The position numbers were made by a program, and so were the translations under genes. 64,000 nucleotides of DNA. It comes from Dissulfuribacter thermophilus (GTDB taxonomy: Bacteria; Desulfobacterota; Dissulfuribacteria; Dissulfuribacterales; Dissulfuribacteraceae). The stretch spans positions 1 to 64,000 of the forward strand of contig NZ_MAGO01000002.1 in NCBI RefSeq assembly GCF_001687335.1. The letters run 5' to 3'. The notes below the pieces were generated by a model. It did no database searches. It was given only the letters and a program-made list of their open reading frames with translations, and was not told the origin of the DNA. Below are positions 1 through 6,406 of the stretch, piece after piece (the first letter of the stretch is position 1; the number at the start of each line of letters is the position of its first letter).

Positions 1-58
1 TGCTGAGTAAAAAACATTGCTTGGTAAGACTGATCTCTCGATTGTCCAGTTCAACCAT
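1..58 (-). pseudogene. IS3-family transposase orfB, 5' end only (runs off window)
   Basis: Reading the minus strand from position 58, an ATG opens a frame (MVELDNREISLTKQCFLLS) that resembles the N-terminus of IS3-family OrfB, the DDE integrase component. It follows orfA in the order usual for this family, where the two are normally joined by programmed frameshifting. The gene continues beyond position 1, so its integrity cannot be judged. The upstream orfA is frameshifted, which suggests a dead copy. Confidence 0.55.
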
Positions 59-78
59 GGCCTTTCTCTTCTTATGGC

Positions 79-358
79 TCACAGAAGACCGAACTTTCTG
101 GCTAAAAAATCCCGTTCCACCTTTAGTTGTCCTATCTTCTGATAGAGTTGGTCCAGAAGAACCTGCTGCTCTTTTTCTTTCCTCTGAGAGTGGTCAAATA
201 CCACAGAGGCATTTGCTAGCATCTGCCTTTTCCACTGCCTCACCTGCCCAGGATGAACCTCAAACCTAGAAGCTATCTGATTGGTGGTCTCCTTCTCGCT
301 TAATGGCTGCCATAGTAACCTTGGCCTTGAACTCTGAGGTGTACTTCTTCCTTGCCAT
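79..358 (-). pseudogene. IS3-family transposase orfA, frameshifted
   Basis: The minus strand starts at 358 with MARKKYTSEFKAKVTMAAIK, the standard IS3 OrfA opening, then shifts frame near 300. The rest continues in another frame as a helix-turn-helix segment (TTNQIASRFEVHPGQVRQWK) and a leucine-zipper-like stretch ending LDQLYQKIGQLKVERDFLARK. Content and order match an intact OrfA of about 95 residues, so a single small indel broke it. OrfB starts 20 bases downstream. Confidence 0.75.
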
Positions 359-445
359 CTTTTGTCTCCTTTCACTGCTTTACTTGTTACTCCTTATAGT
401 GAAAGCGAACAATACTACCTGTCAAAAAAGGGGGACCACCTCAAT

Positions 446-553
446 GATCATAGACCAGAGGCGGCATCACTGCTCAATTTGGCTGCACTATGTCAGAGAT
501 GCCATAACCGGCATGACGCAAAAATGAGGGCGGAACACAGGAGGAATGAATGA
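446..553 (+). pseudogene. HNH endonuclease, C-terminal remnant
   Basis: This open stretch of about 35 codons encodes DH, then eight residues, then NLAALCQRCHNRHDAK, and ends EHRRNE. The spacing of the DH and the CxxCH matches the second half of an HNH nuclease, where these residues bind zinc and metal. Small HNH proteins of this type are common beside phage packaging genes. The N-terminal half is missing because the IS3-type terminus ends at 443. The fragment has no start of its own and is presumably not functional. Confidence 0.5.
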
Positions 554-560
554 AGAAGTA

Positions 561-905
561 TCAAATGTCAGTAAGCTGCTCTACCTTCAACCCAAGCGTT
601 TTGGCCAGCTTTTCAAGGGTCTCTGACCTCAGGTTGTCGCTGCGTTCCATCTGGGAAAGGGCAGCCTGGGATATACCAGCCCGCTTTGCCACTTCCGCTT
701 GGGTAAGGCCAAGATATTTGCGCCATGCTCTCAAAAGATTCCAGCCATTCTTGATGACCAGGCCAACCACTTCATGGGGGATAGTAGGCTCATTATCCGT
801 GTCGTCCTCGCCGAGAAGACGCAAATATTCATCGTATGGTAAAACAGCAAACAAAGGTACGCCATCTTTACGGATAATCTGGACATCAGGAATATGTGCG
901 CTCAT
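561..905 (-). CDS. XRE-family antitoxin (helix-turn-helix)
   Basis: This 114-residue protein has a short N-terminal segment followed by a classic XRE helix-turn-helix at about residues 60-114 (LGLTQAEVAKRAGISQAALS). It would bind its own promoter and neutralise a RelE-type toxin. The toxin reading frame lies directly upstream and overlaps this start by 20 bases, so the order is toxin then antitoxin, as in HigBA-like modules. The antitoxin is intact although the toxin has a nonsense codon. There is a good AGGAGG-type site at about 912-918. Confidence 0.8.
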   Translation of the reverse strand: MSAHIPDVQIIRKDGVPLFAVLPYDEYLRLLGEDDTDNEPTIPHEVVGLVIKNGWNLLRAWRKYLGLTQAEVAKRAGISQAALSQMERSDNLRSETLEKLAKTLGLKVEQLTDI

Positions 906-1137
906 TTCTTTTTTTAACCTCCTTTATCAGGACAATTTTCAAAGAATCAGTAAAAAACACACGCCAATGGCCAACGCGCAACCTGAAAAGATTTGTGGCC
1001 TTCACCTTTTTCACATTGGAAACATTCGGAAAATTTTTGAGTTCAGTAACAGCATCATAAATTCGATTTCTGATGCCAATATCCTTGATTTTACGAAGCT
1101 ACCTCAATGCCTTTGGCGTCCATTCAATCCTCTTCAT
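886..1137 (-). pseudogene. RelE/ParE-type toxin with an in-frame TAG at codon 13
   Basis: From an ATG at 1137 the minus strand reads MKRIEWTPKALR, then TAG, then LRKIKDIGIRNRIYD and on to LFRLRVGHWRVFFT and a TGA at 886-888. The residues FRLRVGHWRVFF are the signature core strand of RelE-type mRNA interferases. The length of 84 codons is normal, and the only lesion is the single stop replacing a residue after ALR. The frame ends 20 bases inside the antitoxin gene. The toxin is therefore probably dead unless the stop is read through or translation restarts internally. Confidence 0.75.
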
Positions 1138-1203
1138 ATTTATATTTTAACTTATAATATAAGTTTTTCAATGTTTGAACATATCTTTGTTGTCAACAAA
1201 TAG

Positions 1204-2065
1204 ACTTGTCCGGTTTTATAGCAAATAAACTGTCCTCTTTTTCTTAGGGAACCGCCAAAACCAAACTTTTCTTCATCAGGCCTGAAACAGATTGTCAAGG
1301 TGCCACGCATTCCTTTTTCTCCTCTATAAGACTTCCATCTGGATTGTATGCGGCCGACTTGCGAGGCCCGTGGAATATAGCAAGACTGCCGTCTGGATAA
1401 CTGTGTATCCATACCTTGGCCTTTACATAATGGCATCTGTAGGGTGTTTGAGGAATTTGGAGCGTTAGTCCTTTGAACTGCACACAGTTATCGTTGTTTA
1501 CTGTTCTTTCATGCTGTTCACAGAGAATATCCTTTAAATTCTGAACTATCCAAGGCACAAATGCCGTCTCCTCAAGAGCAGGCTTTACAGAAAATTCTTC
1601 ATTATAGTAAGGCCCTTTCTATTCAGCCTCTAGCCTCAGGAGAGTAGGAGGGGGTCATCTGAATGCCAAGCTGCCTCATGGCACGGCCAAACTGGGTAAG
1701 ATGGTTCTTGTCTAGTTTTCCTCCTGCCTCTGGAGTGTACCAGTAATGACTGCCTCTATCGGTATATAGAGATGAAAAAAGCCCTTTCTTCTCTAGAACC
1801 TCACTTACTCCAAAAAAACTGCCCCTCCAAACCCATCTCCTCATAGCGACTTATGTACCTCCGAAACGTCCTGACACTGACTCCTAAAATCCGTGCCGCC
1901 TCCTCCTGGATAAGCTCTCTCCTCTTCCATAAACAATAACTCTCTTCAAATCTCATCAACCTGACCTCCTGTAATATTTCTGTCCGTCTCATATGTGTCC
2001 CTCCTAAAAGCACATATGAAACCGGACAATTTATTTGCTATAAAGGAGGACAGTTTATTTGTCCG
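1204..2065 (-). mobile_element. ISNCY-type insertion sequence, degraded
   Basis: Minus-strand pieces in order are: a helix-turn-helix N-terminus (MRRTEILQEVRLMRFEESY at about 1989, with SQEEAARILGVSVRTFRRY-like text), an integrase-core piece (YTDRGSHYWYTPEAGGKLDK at about 1760), and a C-terminal piece containing YVKAKVWIHSYPDGSLAIFHG at about 1430. This matches an ISNCY-family transposase broken by deletions and frameshifts. The ends share the motif TTATAGCAAATAAA-TGTCC at about 1217-1236 and, inverted, at about 2026-2056. Confidence 0.65.
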
Positions 2066-2083
2066 TAACAGCCAAGAGCACCC

Positions 2084-2112
2084 TTGACAATCCGTATATA
2101 AATTTGCTATGA
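2084..2112 (+). promoter_or_regulatory. Sigma-70-like promoter for the Panacea toxin-antitoxin pair
   Basis: TTGACA at 2084-2089 and CTATGA at 2107-2112 are separated by exactly 17 bases, just outside the ISNCY remnant and 34 bases before the first gene. A GGAGG at 2121-2125 is too far from the ATG at 2146 to be its ribosome site, so the translational signal is unclear. Confidence 0.5.
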
Positions 2113-2145
2113 GGAGAATAGGAGGTTTTTAAAAAGGGTTTTCTC

Positions 2146-2580
2146 ATGGCAACCGTCCACGATGTAGCAGCCTATATTCTTCAAAAGCATGGCAAGATGA
2201 CCACGATGAAGCTTCAAAAATTGGTCTATTATTGCCAAGCCTGGTCACTGGTATGGGATGATAAGCCCTTATATTCTGCTCAGATTCAGGCATGGGCAAA
2301 TGGCCCCGTTGTTCCGGCACTATATAAATTGCATCGTGGGAAATATACTATATCGGAATGGCCAGAAGGCGATCCAAATAATCTGACCCCTCAAGAGAAA
2401 GAAACCATTGATGCTGTCCTTGATTTTTATGGCGACAAATCATCACAATGGTTGATTGATTTGACCCATATGGAGGACCCATGGCGTAATGCCCGGAAAG
2501 GGCTTGGCCCTGGGGAACGGGGAAACCGGCCAATTAGATTGGCTGATATGGCAGAATACTATAGTAGCTTGAATAATTAA
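2146..2580 (+). CDS. Panacea/SocA-domain antitoxin (DUF4065)
   Basis: This 144-residue protein has the hallmark opening of the SocA/GepA (Panacea) family, MKLQKLVYYCQAWSLVWDDK, then an ANGPVVPALYK segment and a C-terminal HxEDPWRNAR motif. Panacea proteins are promiscuous antitoxins paired with many unrelated toxins and are common on prophages. Its stop codon overlaps the start of the next gene (TAATG), so the two are translationally coupled. Length and motifs are complete, and the antitoxin appears functional. Confidence 0.85.
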   Translation: MATVHDVAAYILQKHGKMTTMKLQKLVYYCQAWSLVWDDKPLYSAQIQAWANGPVVPALYKLHRGKYTISEWPEGDPNNLTPQEKETIDAVLDFYGDKSSQWLIDLTHMEDPWRNARKGLGPGERGNRPIRLADMAEYYSSLNN

Positions 2581-3053
2581 TGGCAAAAAGGCCTAAAACA
2601 AAAAGCATACCATATCCTAAAAAGCAAGCCCATAAAATACACTCACCCTCCAAGAAAAAGAAACCAAAAACTTCCTATTCCCCTAGCTTCAATCAATATT
2701 ACCCTTCATGGCGATTGCAAAAACTGGATTGCAAGTCATGTTATGGATGGCATGATATTGACCGAAAGTCATTAAAAGATATTCGGGAAAAGCTCAAAGC
2801 TTATGAAAGCATGACCTGGGATGAGATATTAATCAAATCAAAAAAATAAAATCATACTGTTCCTTGTAAAAAATTATCCAAAACTGCTAGAGACCGTTTA
2901 CAGGCATTACAGCTAGATGATATTGACGAGCTTGTGTCGTTAAGAGTGGGCTCGACGGGTAGGATTTGGGGGATACGCCACCAGAGCGTCTTGTTGCTTT
3001 TATGGTGGGACCCAGAACATAATATCTACTCTTCACCCCAAAAACATACTTAA
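2580..3053 (+). pseudogene. Panacea-associated toxin interrupted by an in-frame TAA
   Basis: The frame starts at the overlapping ATG with a very basic lysine/proline-rich N-terminus (KRPKTKSIPYPKKQAHK), then WHDIDRKSLKDIREKLKAYE and SMTWDEILI. It meets TAA at 2847-2849 and continues in the same frame for 67 codons. The second part includes LSKTARDRLQALQLDDIDEL and GRIWGIRHQSVLLLLWWDPE and ends at 3051-3053. The continuation reads as the body of a single 157-residue protein. I do not recognise the toxin class; the RIWGIR-LLWWDPEH block is its most conserved-looking feature. Confidence 0.65.
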
Positions 3054-3075
3054 TATTTAGGAGGTGGCGTATGAA

Positions 3076-3198
3076 ATGTATCTCAAATTTGGCAAATTTC
3101 TTTGTGTTTTGACTCTAATCTTAATGGCCTCAAATGCTCTGGCAGAAAAGTGTAATCCAACCTATTCCCCCTATGGGGGATATTATGAAATCTGTTAA
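3076..3198 (+). CDS. Small exported cysteine-containing peptide
   Basis: The 40-codon frame begins MYLKFGKFLCVLTLILMASN, a basic start plus hydrophobic core, followed by an ALA signal-peptidase-like site. The remaining 17-residue mature part has two cysteines, tyrosines and glycines (EKCNPTYSPYGGYYEIC). A GGAGG lies at 3060-3064, about 11 bases upstream, though it would also serve a 13-codon frame at 3071. No family is recognised. The signal-peptide architecture is the reason to call it; it could be chance. Confidence 0.45.
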   Translation: MYLKFGKFLCVLTLILMASNALAEKCNPTYSPYGGYYEIC

Positions 3199-3210
3199 TT
3201 GATATCACCA

Positions 3211-3475
3211 ATAATCCCGGATTATGCAGCTCGCAAGTTTGCCGAAGATGCGAGGCGGAGGGCACGCAGACGTACTTTGGTACTTCAACTGCCCGACAAC
3301 AAAGCAGATTCGGTAAAATTGCGAGCCCCTTGCGGCTTCAAATGCCTGAGGATTTATCATGGATTGAACTTCACCTTTTGGGTGAAGGCACAACGGGAAC
3401 AGATGGATGCTAACTATGTAATAATTTGAAGAAATTACTTTCTTCAGGCATTTGAAGTGCATAATCCGGGATAAT
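3211..3475. repeat. 245-bp hairpin repeat, copy 1 (MITE-like)
   Basis: The core, 3221-3465, runs from ATTATGCAGCTCGCAAGTTT to GAAGTGCATAAT. It is flanked by near-perfect 18-base inverted ends (ATAATCCCGGATTATGCA at 3211-3228 and its complement at 3458-3475). The same 245-bp core occurs in the opposite orientation at 49675-49919 and 54496-54740. Internally it folds into two imperfect long hairpins. It has no plausible gene. It could be a miniature transposable element or a repeat encoding a structured RNA. Confidence 0.75.
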
Positions 3476-3487
3476 AGCTATTAATAA

Positions 3488-4115
3488 GAGACACTCACTT
3501 TTTACATACCATGCTTCACGCCTTCATCCATTTTTCACTAAATCCAGATTGACGTAGTTGAGATCCGGGTATTTCAGCCCTTCGCCCCTCTGCTGAGACC
3601 TCCTCCTGATGGACCATCTTCCGATGATGCATCCCCCTTAAATGGCATGAGCCTTTCGTCATGGCCCTTCTTCCCCTTCATGGCCTCTATGCGCTCATAT
3701 ACGGATGTAAACTCGGATTCTTCGGGAAATCTCGCCATGCCTGCCCTCACAGGATTCAAGTCCACATAGGCAAGGGCTACCAAAAGGGCCTGGCTCTTGT
3801 AACGACCCTCCCAGAACCGACCCCTTGCACCCTCCTCCTTGTTGGCAAGCCTCGCCACATATTCATTCAGACTCCTCATGTACCATGAAAGACTGTAAAG
3901 ACGCCCCCTTATCTCCTCCACTGACCTCAAAAGCACATCCCTCTCACCAACGGCGTCTCATCTAGGGACACTATACTGGACCTAGGCATGGTCATTTTTC
4001 TAAATCCCTCCATGTTTTATTTGTTTATAAACGTTCTCTGACTTACCAATCTGTTCATCTCTCTCGTAACAAACCTACCTCCTCAAAATTATGATGTTAA
4101 TAAAAATGGGTGTCC
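3488..4115 (-). mobile_element. Deleted Y1/REP-type transposase element, copy 1
   Basis: The element is bounded by related inverted ends: GACACTCACTTTTTA at 3490-3504 and, complementary at 4101-4115, GGACACCCATTTTTA. It carries a truncated REP-associated (Y1, HUH-type) transposase on the minus strand. A second copy lies at 11136-12044 with the same internal deletion of the catalytic N-terminus. Copy 1 additionally lacks about 290 bases near its left side that copy 2 keeps. Confidence 0.7.
3574..4013 (-). pseudogene. REP-associated (Y1) transposase with internal deletion
   Basis: The start at 4013 reads MEGFRKMTMPRSSIVSLDET, the normal N-terminus of this family. It then jumps out of frame into the C-terminal half (GRLYSLSWYMRSLNEYVARL, FWEGRYKSQALL, AYVDLNPVRAGMARFPEESE). 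The HUH histidines and surrounding core are deleted, so it cannot catalyse transposition. The downstream segment DERLMPFKGDASSEDG and the far C-terminus are abbreviated compared with copy 2. Confidence 0.75.
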
Positions 4116-4136
4116 TTTCTTAAATCTCGCGCCTCA

Positions 4137-4360
4137 TGGCCCTTGCAATCAAATTCGACGGCTTCGTCCGCCGTGGCGAGGTGCGGGACTACGCCACCTC
4201 GCCCGGCTGGGTTACGTGACCCGAGCCCCCATCACGCAGATCATGAACCTCCTCAACCAGGCCCCCGACATCCAGGAGGAGATCCTGTTCCTGCCCAGGA
4301 CCGTGAAGGGCCGCGCCCCGATCCGCGAGCGGGACGTCCGCCCCACGGGCAGACTCCCCT
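4137..4360 (+). pseudogene. Recombinase-associated helix-turn-helix fragment, frameshifted
   Basis: The segment is much richer in GC than its flanks and encodes, across one frameshift, LALAIKFDGFVRRGEVRDYA then TRAPITQIMNLLNQAPDIQE and EILFLPRTVKGRAPIRERDV. This is the conserved helix-turn-helix block often found after serine-recombinase genes in mobile elements. Neither end is intact. It is a transferred fragment of about 75 residues with no functional start. The rest of 4116-4505 holds only the TetR promoter region. Confidence 0.55.
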
Positions 4361-4416
4361 TGTGGCATTGCCTGCCAGACGTTCCAGATGACAGCACAGT
4401 TTTTTTCAGATCACTC

Positions 4417-4476
4417 TTGACAATGTGACGCGGACTTCTAAAATGTGACGTCACGTTCACTACTATTTAACGTGAC
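4417..4476 (+). promoter_or_regulatory. TetR/efflux promoter with three repeated operator half-sites
   Basis: TTGACA at 4417-4422 and TAAAAT at 4439-4444 (16-base spacing) form a promoter. The motif AATGTGAC occurs at 4422-4429 and again at 4442-4449, where it is part of the 16-base palindrome AATGTGACGTCACGTT (4442-4457). AACGTGAC follows at 4469-4476. The palindrome overlaps the -10 region, so binding would block RNA polymerase. The likely binder is the TetR protein encoded 30 bases downstream. Confidence 0.6.
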
Positions 4477-4505
4477 CCTGTTCAGGCTACATATCGGGAG
4501 GCCAG

Positions 4506-5129
4506 ATGAAAGACAAAAAATTATCAAGGCGCGAAAGAGAGAAACTCAGGCAACGTCAAGAGATGCTCGCCGCCGCTCTAGAACTTTTCTCAGAGAAGGG
4601 ATACCACAATGTATCTATGCACGAGATTGCCGAGAGAGCTGAGTTTGCCATCGGAACGCTCTACAAGTTCTTTAAAAACAAGGAGGACCTCTATAAGTCC
4701 CTTATAAAGGAGCAGGCCGACAGGTTCCATGAGGCCCTGACCAAGGCCTTGGAAGAGGCAGATGACGAGCGTGAAAAGTTGAGGAATTACGTGAAGGCCA
4801 AGGGCTCGGTCTTTATAGAAAACGCTCCAGTCATTCGCCTCTACTTTGCTGAAACCCGGGGAGCGAGCTTCAACATAAAGGCAGGTCTTGATAGCGAGAT
4901 CCGTGAACGATACGAGCGGTTTCTTCATACCCTGGCTTTGGTCTTCGAAAGCGGGATAAAAAGAAAACGATTTCAGAAGATCGCCGAGCCGTACCAACTG
5001 GCCGTTGCCCTTGACAGCATTTGCAACGCCTTTCTTTTCCTCTGGCTCGAAGATCCCAAGAGCCATCCGTATCCAGAGGATCCAGACATCATTTTGAATA
5101 TTCTTTTCAAGGGACTGCTTAACGATTAG
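4506..5129 (+). CDS. TetR/AcrR-family transcriptional repressor
   Basis: This 207-residue protein has an N-terminal TetR helix-turn-helix (about residues 12-58: RQEMLAAALELFSEKGYHNV then IGTLYKFFKNKEDLYKSLI) and a variable ligand-binding C-terminus. It precedes the MFP-RND-OMF genes on the same strand and is very probably their local repressor. It has a GGAGG ribosome site shortly before ATG 4506. A palindromic operator array lies in its promoter. The ligand cannot be told from sequence. Confidence 0.9.
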   Translation: MKDKKLSRREREKLRQRQEMLAAALELFSEKGYHNVSMHEIAERAEFAIGTLYKFFKNKEDLYKSLIKEQADRFHEALTKALEEADDEREKLRNYVKAKGSVFIENAPVIRLYFAETRGASFNIKAGLDSEIRERYERFLHTLALVFESGIKRKRFQKIAEPYQLAVALDSICNAFLFLWLEDPKSHPYPEDPDIILNILFKGLLND

Positions 5130-5182
5130 GGCTCGGGTTATTGCACTTCCTCGGGCCGATTTCCTTTTCTGGAGGATGTTTA

Positions 5183-6406
5183 ATGGCTAATACCAGATTT
5201 ATATTGTTAAGAATTTTGACTCTGCTTGTTTTTTTTGTATTCCTTGGGCTTGGAGGCTGTGACAGGGGGCCTTCAAGACATGGCGGCCCCCCTCCTAGCC
5301 CCCGGGCGGTATCGGTGGTGACTGTCAAGCCACAGAAGATAGAACTTTCAACCGAACTGCCCGGCAGGACCGCGGCATTTCGTATTGCAGAGATAAGGCC
5401 ACAGGTAAGTGGCCTTATAAAAAGGCGGCTCTTCACAGAAGGTACGGATGTAAAGGCTGGTCAGCTGCTCTATGAGATCGACCCTGCGGAATTTGAGGCG
5501 GCCCTTGAAAACGCCAGAGCAGCCCTTTTGAAGGCAGAGGCAAATCTCCCTGCCATCCAACTAAGGGCCAAACGTCTCAAAGAACTTCTTGCCGTCAAGG
5601 CTGCGAGCAAGCAGGACTACGACGACGCCGTTTCCGCCCTCAAGCAGGCCAAGGCAGAGATCGAGTATTGGAAGGCTCAGGTGAAAACTGCCAAGATCAA
5701 CCTGGGCTACACAAGGATTACAGCCCCGATTTCCGGCCATATCGGCCCGTCCAATGTCACCGAGGGCGCAATAGTTACGGCCTATCAACCCACTCCACTT
5801 GCCACCATCCAACAGCTCGACCCAATCTATGTTGACGTGCCTCGCTCCACAACGGAACTACTGCGTCTAAGGCGCCGCCTTGAAAACCGTAACCTCAGTC
5901 ACAGTGTAACCAGCCAGGCCAAAGTAAAGCTCATTCTGGAAGACGGGACCATTTACCCGCATGAGGGCACACTCCAATTTAGTGATGTCTCAGTTGACCC
6001 CACCACTGGGTCCGTAATCCTTCGCATGATCTTTCCCAACCCCGAGAAGGTCCTTCTGCCAAAAATGTTCGTCCGTGCTGTCATAAAGGAAGGGGTCAGG
6101 GAGGCAGCCATCTTTGTGCCCCAACAGGCTGTTGCCAGGACTCCAAAGGGTGAGCCTTACGTTTTAGTTGTGGGCGCAGGCGAGAGGGTGGAGATGAGGA
6201 TGCTTAAACTCGACCGGGCCATGGGTGACAAGTGGCTGGTGGATTCAGGACTTTCTCCTGGCGACAGGGTTATTGTAGAAGGCCTTCAATTCGTGCGTCC
6301 AGGGATGCCGGTAAAGGCCACGCCTTTCCATGAGAACAAGGAAGCCATGGGAGCCCGAGGCGGTCATGGAGCTGGGCAAAATACCCGTCCTGGTGGAGGT
6401 GCGTAA
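5183..6406 (+). CDS. RND efflux periplasmic adaptor (AcrA/MexA-like lipoprotein)
   Basis: The 407-residue protein starts at ATG 5183, preceded by GGAGG seven bases upstream; an earlier TTG at 5141 is less likely. It has a lipoprotein signal ending LGLGGC with Cys26 as the acylated residue, then a biotinyl-lipoyl-like half (VSGLIKRRLFTEGTDVKAGQ), a coiled-coil hairpin, and the second lipoyl half (TRITAPISGHIGPSNVTEGA). It bridges the inner-membrane pump and the outer-membrane channel. Its stop overlaps the pump start (TAATG). Confidence 0.92.
   Translation: MANTRFILLRILTLLVFFVFLGLGGCDRGPSRHGGPPPSPRAVSVVTVKPQKIELSTELPGRTAAFRIAEIRPQVSGLIKRRLFTEGTDVKAGQLLYEIDPAEFEAALENARAALLKAEANLPAIQLRAKRLKELLAVKAASKQDYDDAVSALKQAKAEIEYWKAQVKTAKINLGYTRITAPISGHIGPSNVTEGAIVTAYQPTPLATIQQLDPIYVDVPRSTTELLRLRRRLENRNLSHSVTSQAKVKLILEDGTIYPHEGTLQFSDVSVDPTTGSVILRMIFPNPEKVLLPKMFVRAVIKEGVREAAIFVPQQAVARTPKGEPYVLVVGAGERVEMRMLKLDRAMGDKWLVDSGLSPGDRVIVEGLQFVRPGMPVKATPFHENKEAMGARGGHGAGQNTRPGGGA

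Larger units (their letters stand above)
1..443 (-). mobile_element. IS3-family insertion sequence, partial and degraded
   Basis: The element contains orfA and the start of orfB. Its left terminus, read on the minus strand, appears to begin TGAGGTGGTCCCCCTTTTTT at 443, a typical IS3-type end. The sequence immediately outside this end (from 444, plus strand) is the tail of an HNH endonuclease gene, so the element appears to have inserted into that gene. The other end lies outside the window. Confidence 0.6.

Noticed and set aside
3574-3936. Intact small gene of 120 codons
   Set aside because: It is the C-terminal half of a REP-type transposase whose N-terminal part is present upstream in another frame; the same broken gene occurs at 11.5 kb.
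5141-5182. TTG start giving a longer periplasmic adaptor
   Set aside because: It would place extra residues before a textbook lipoprotein signal; ATG 5183 has GGAGG at the right distance.
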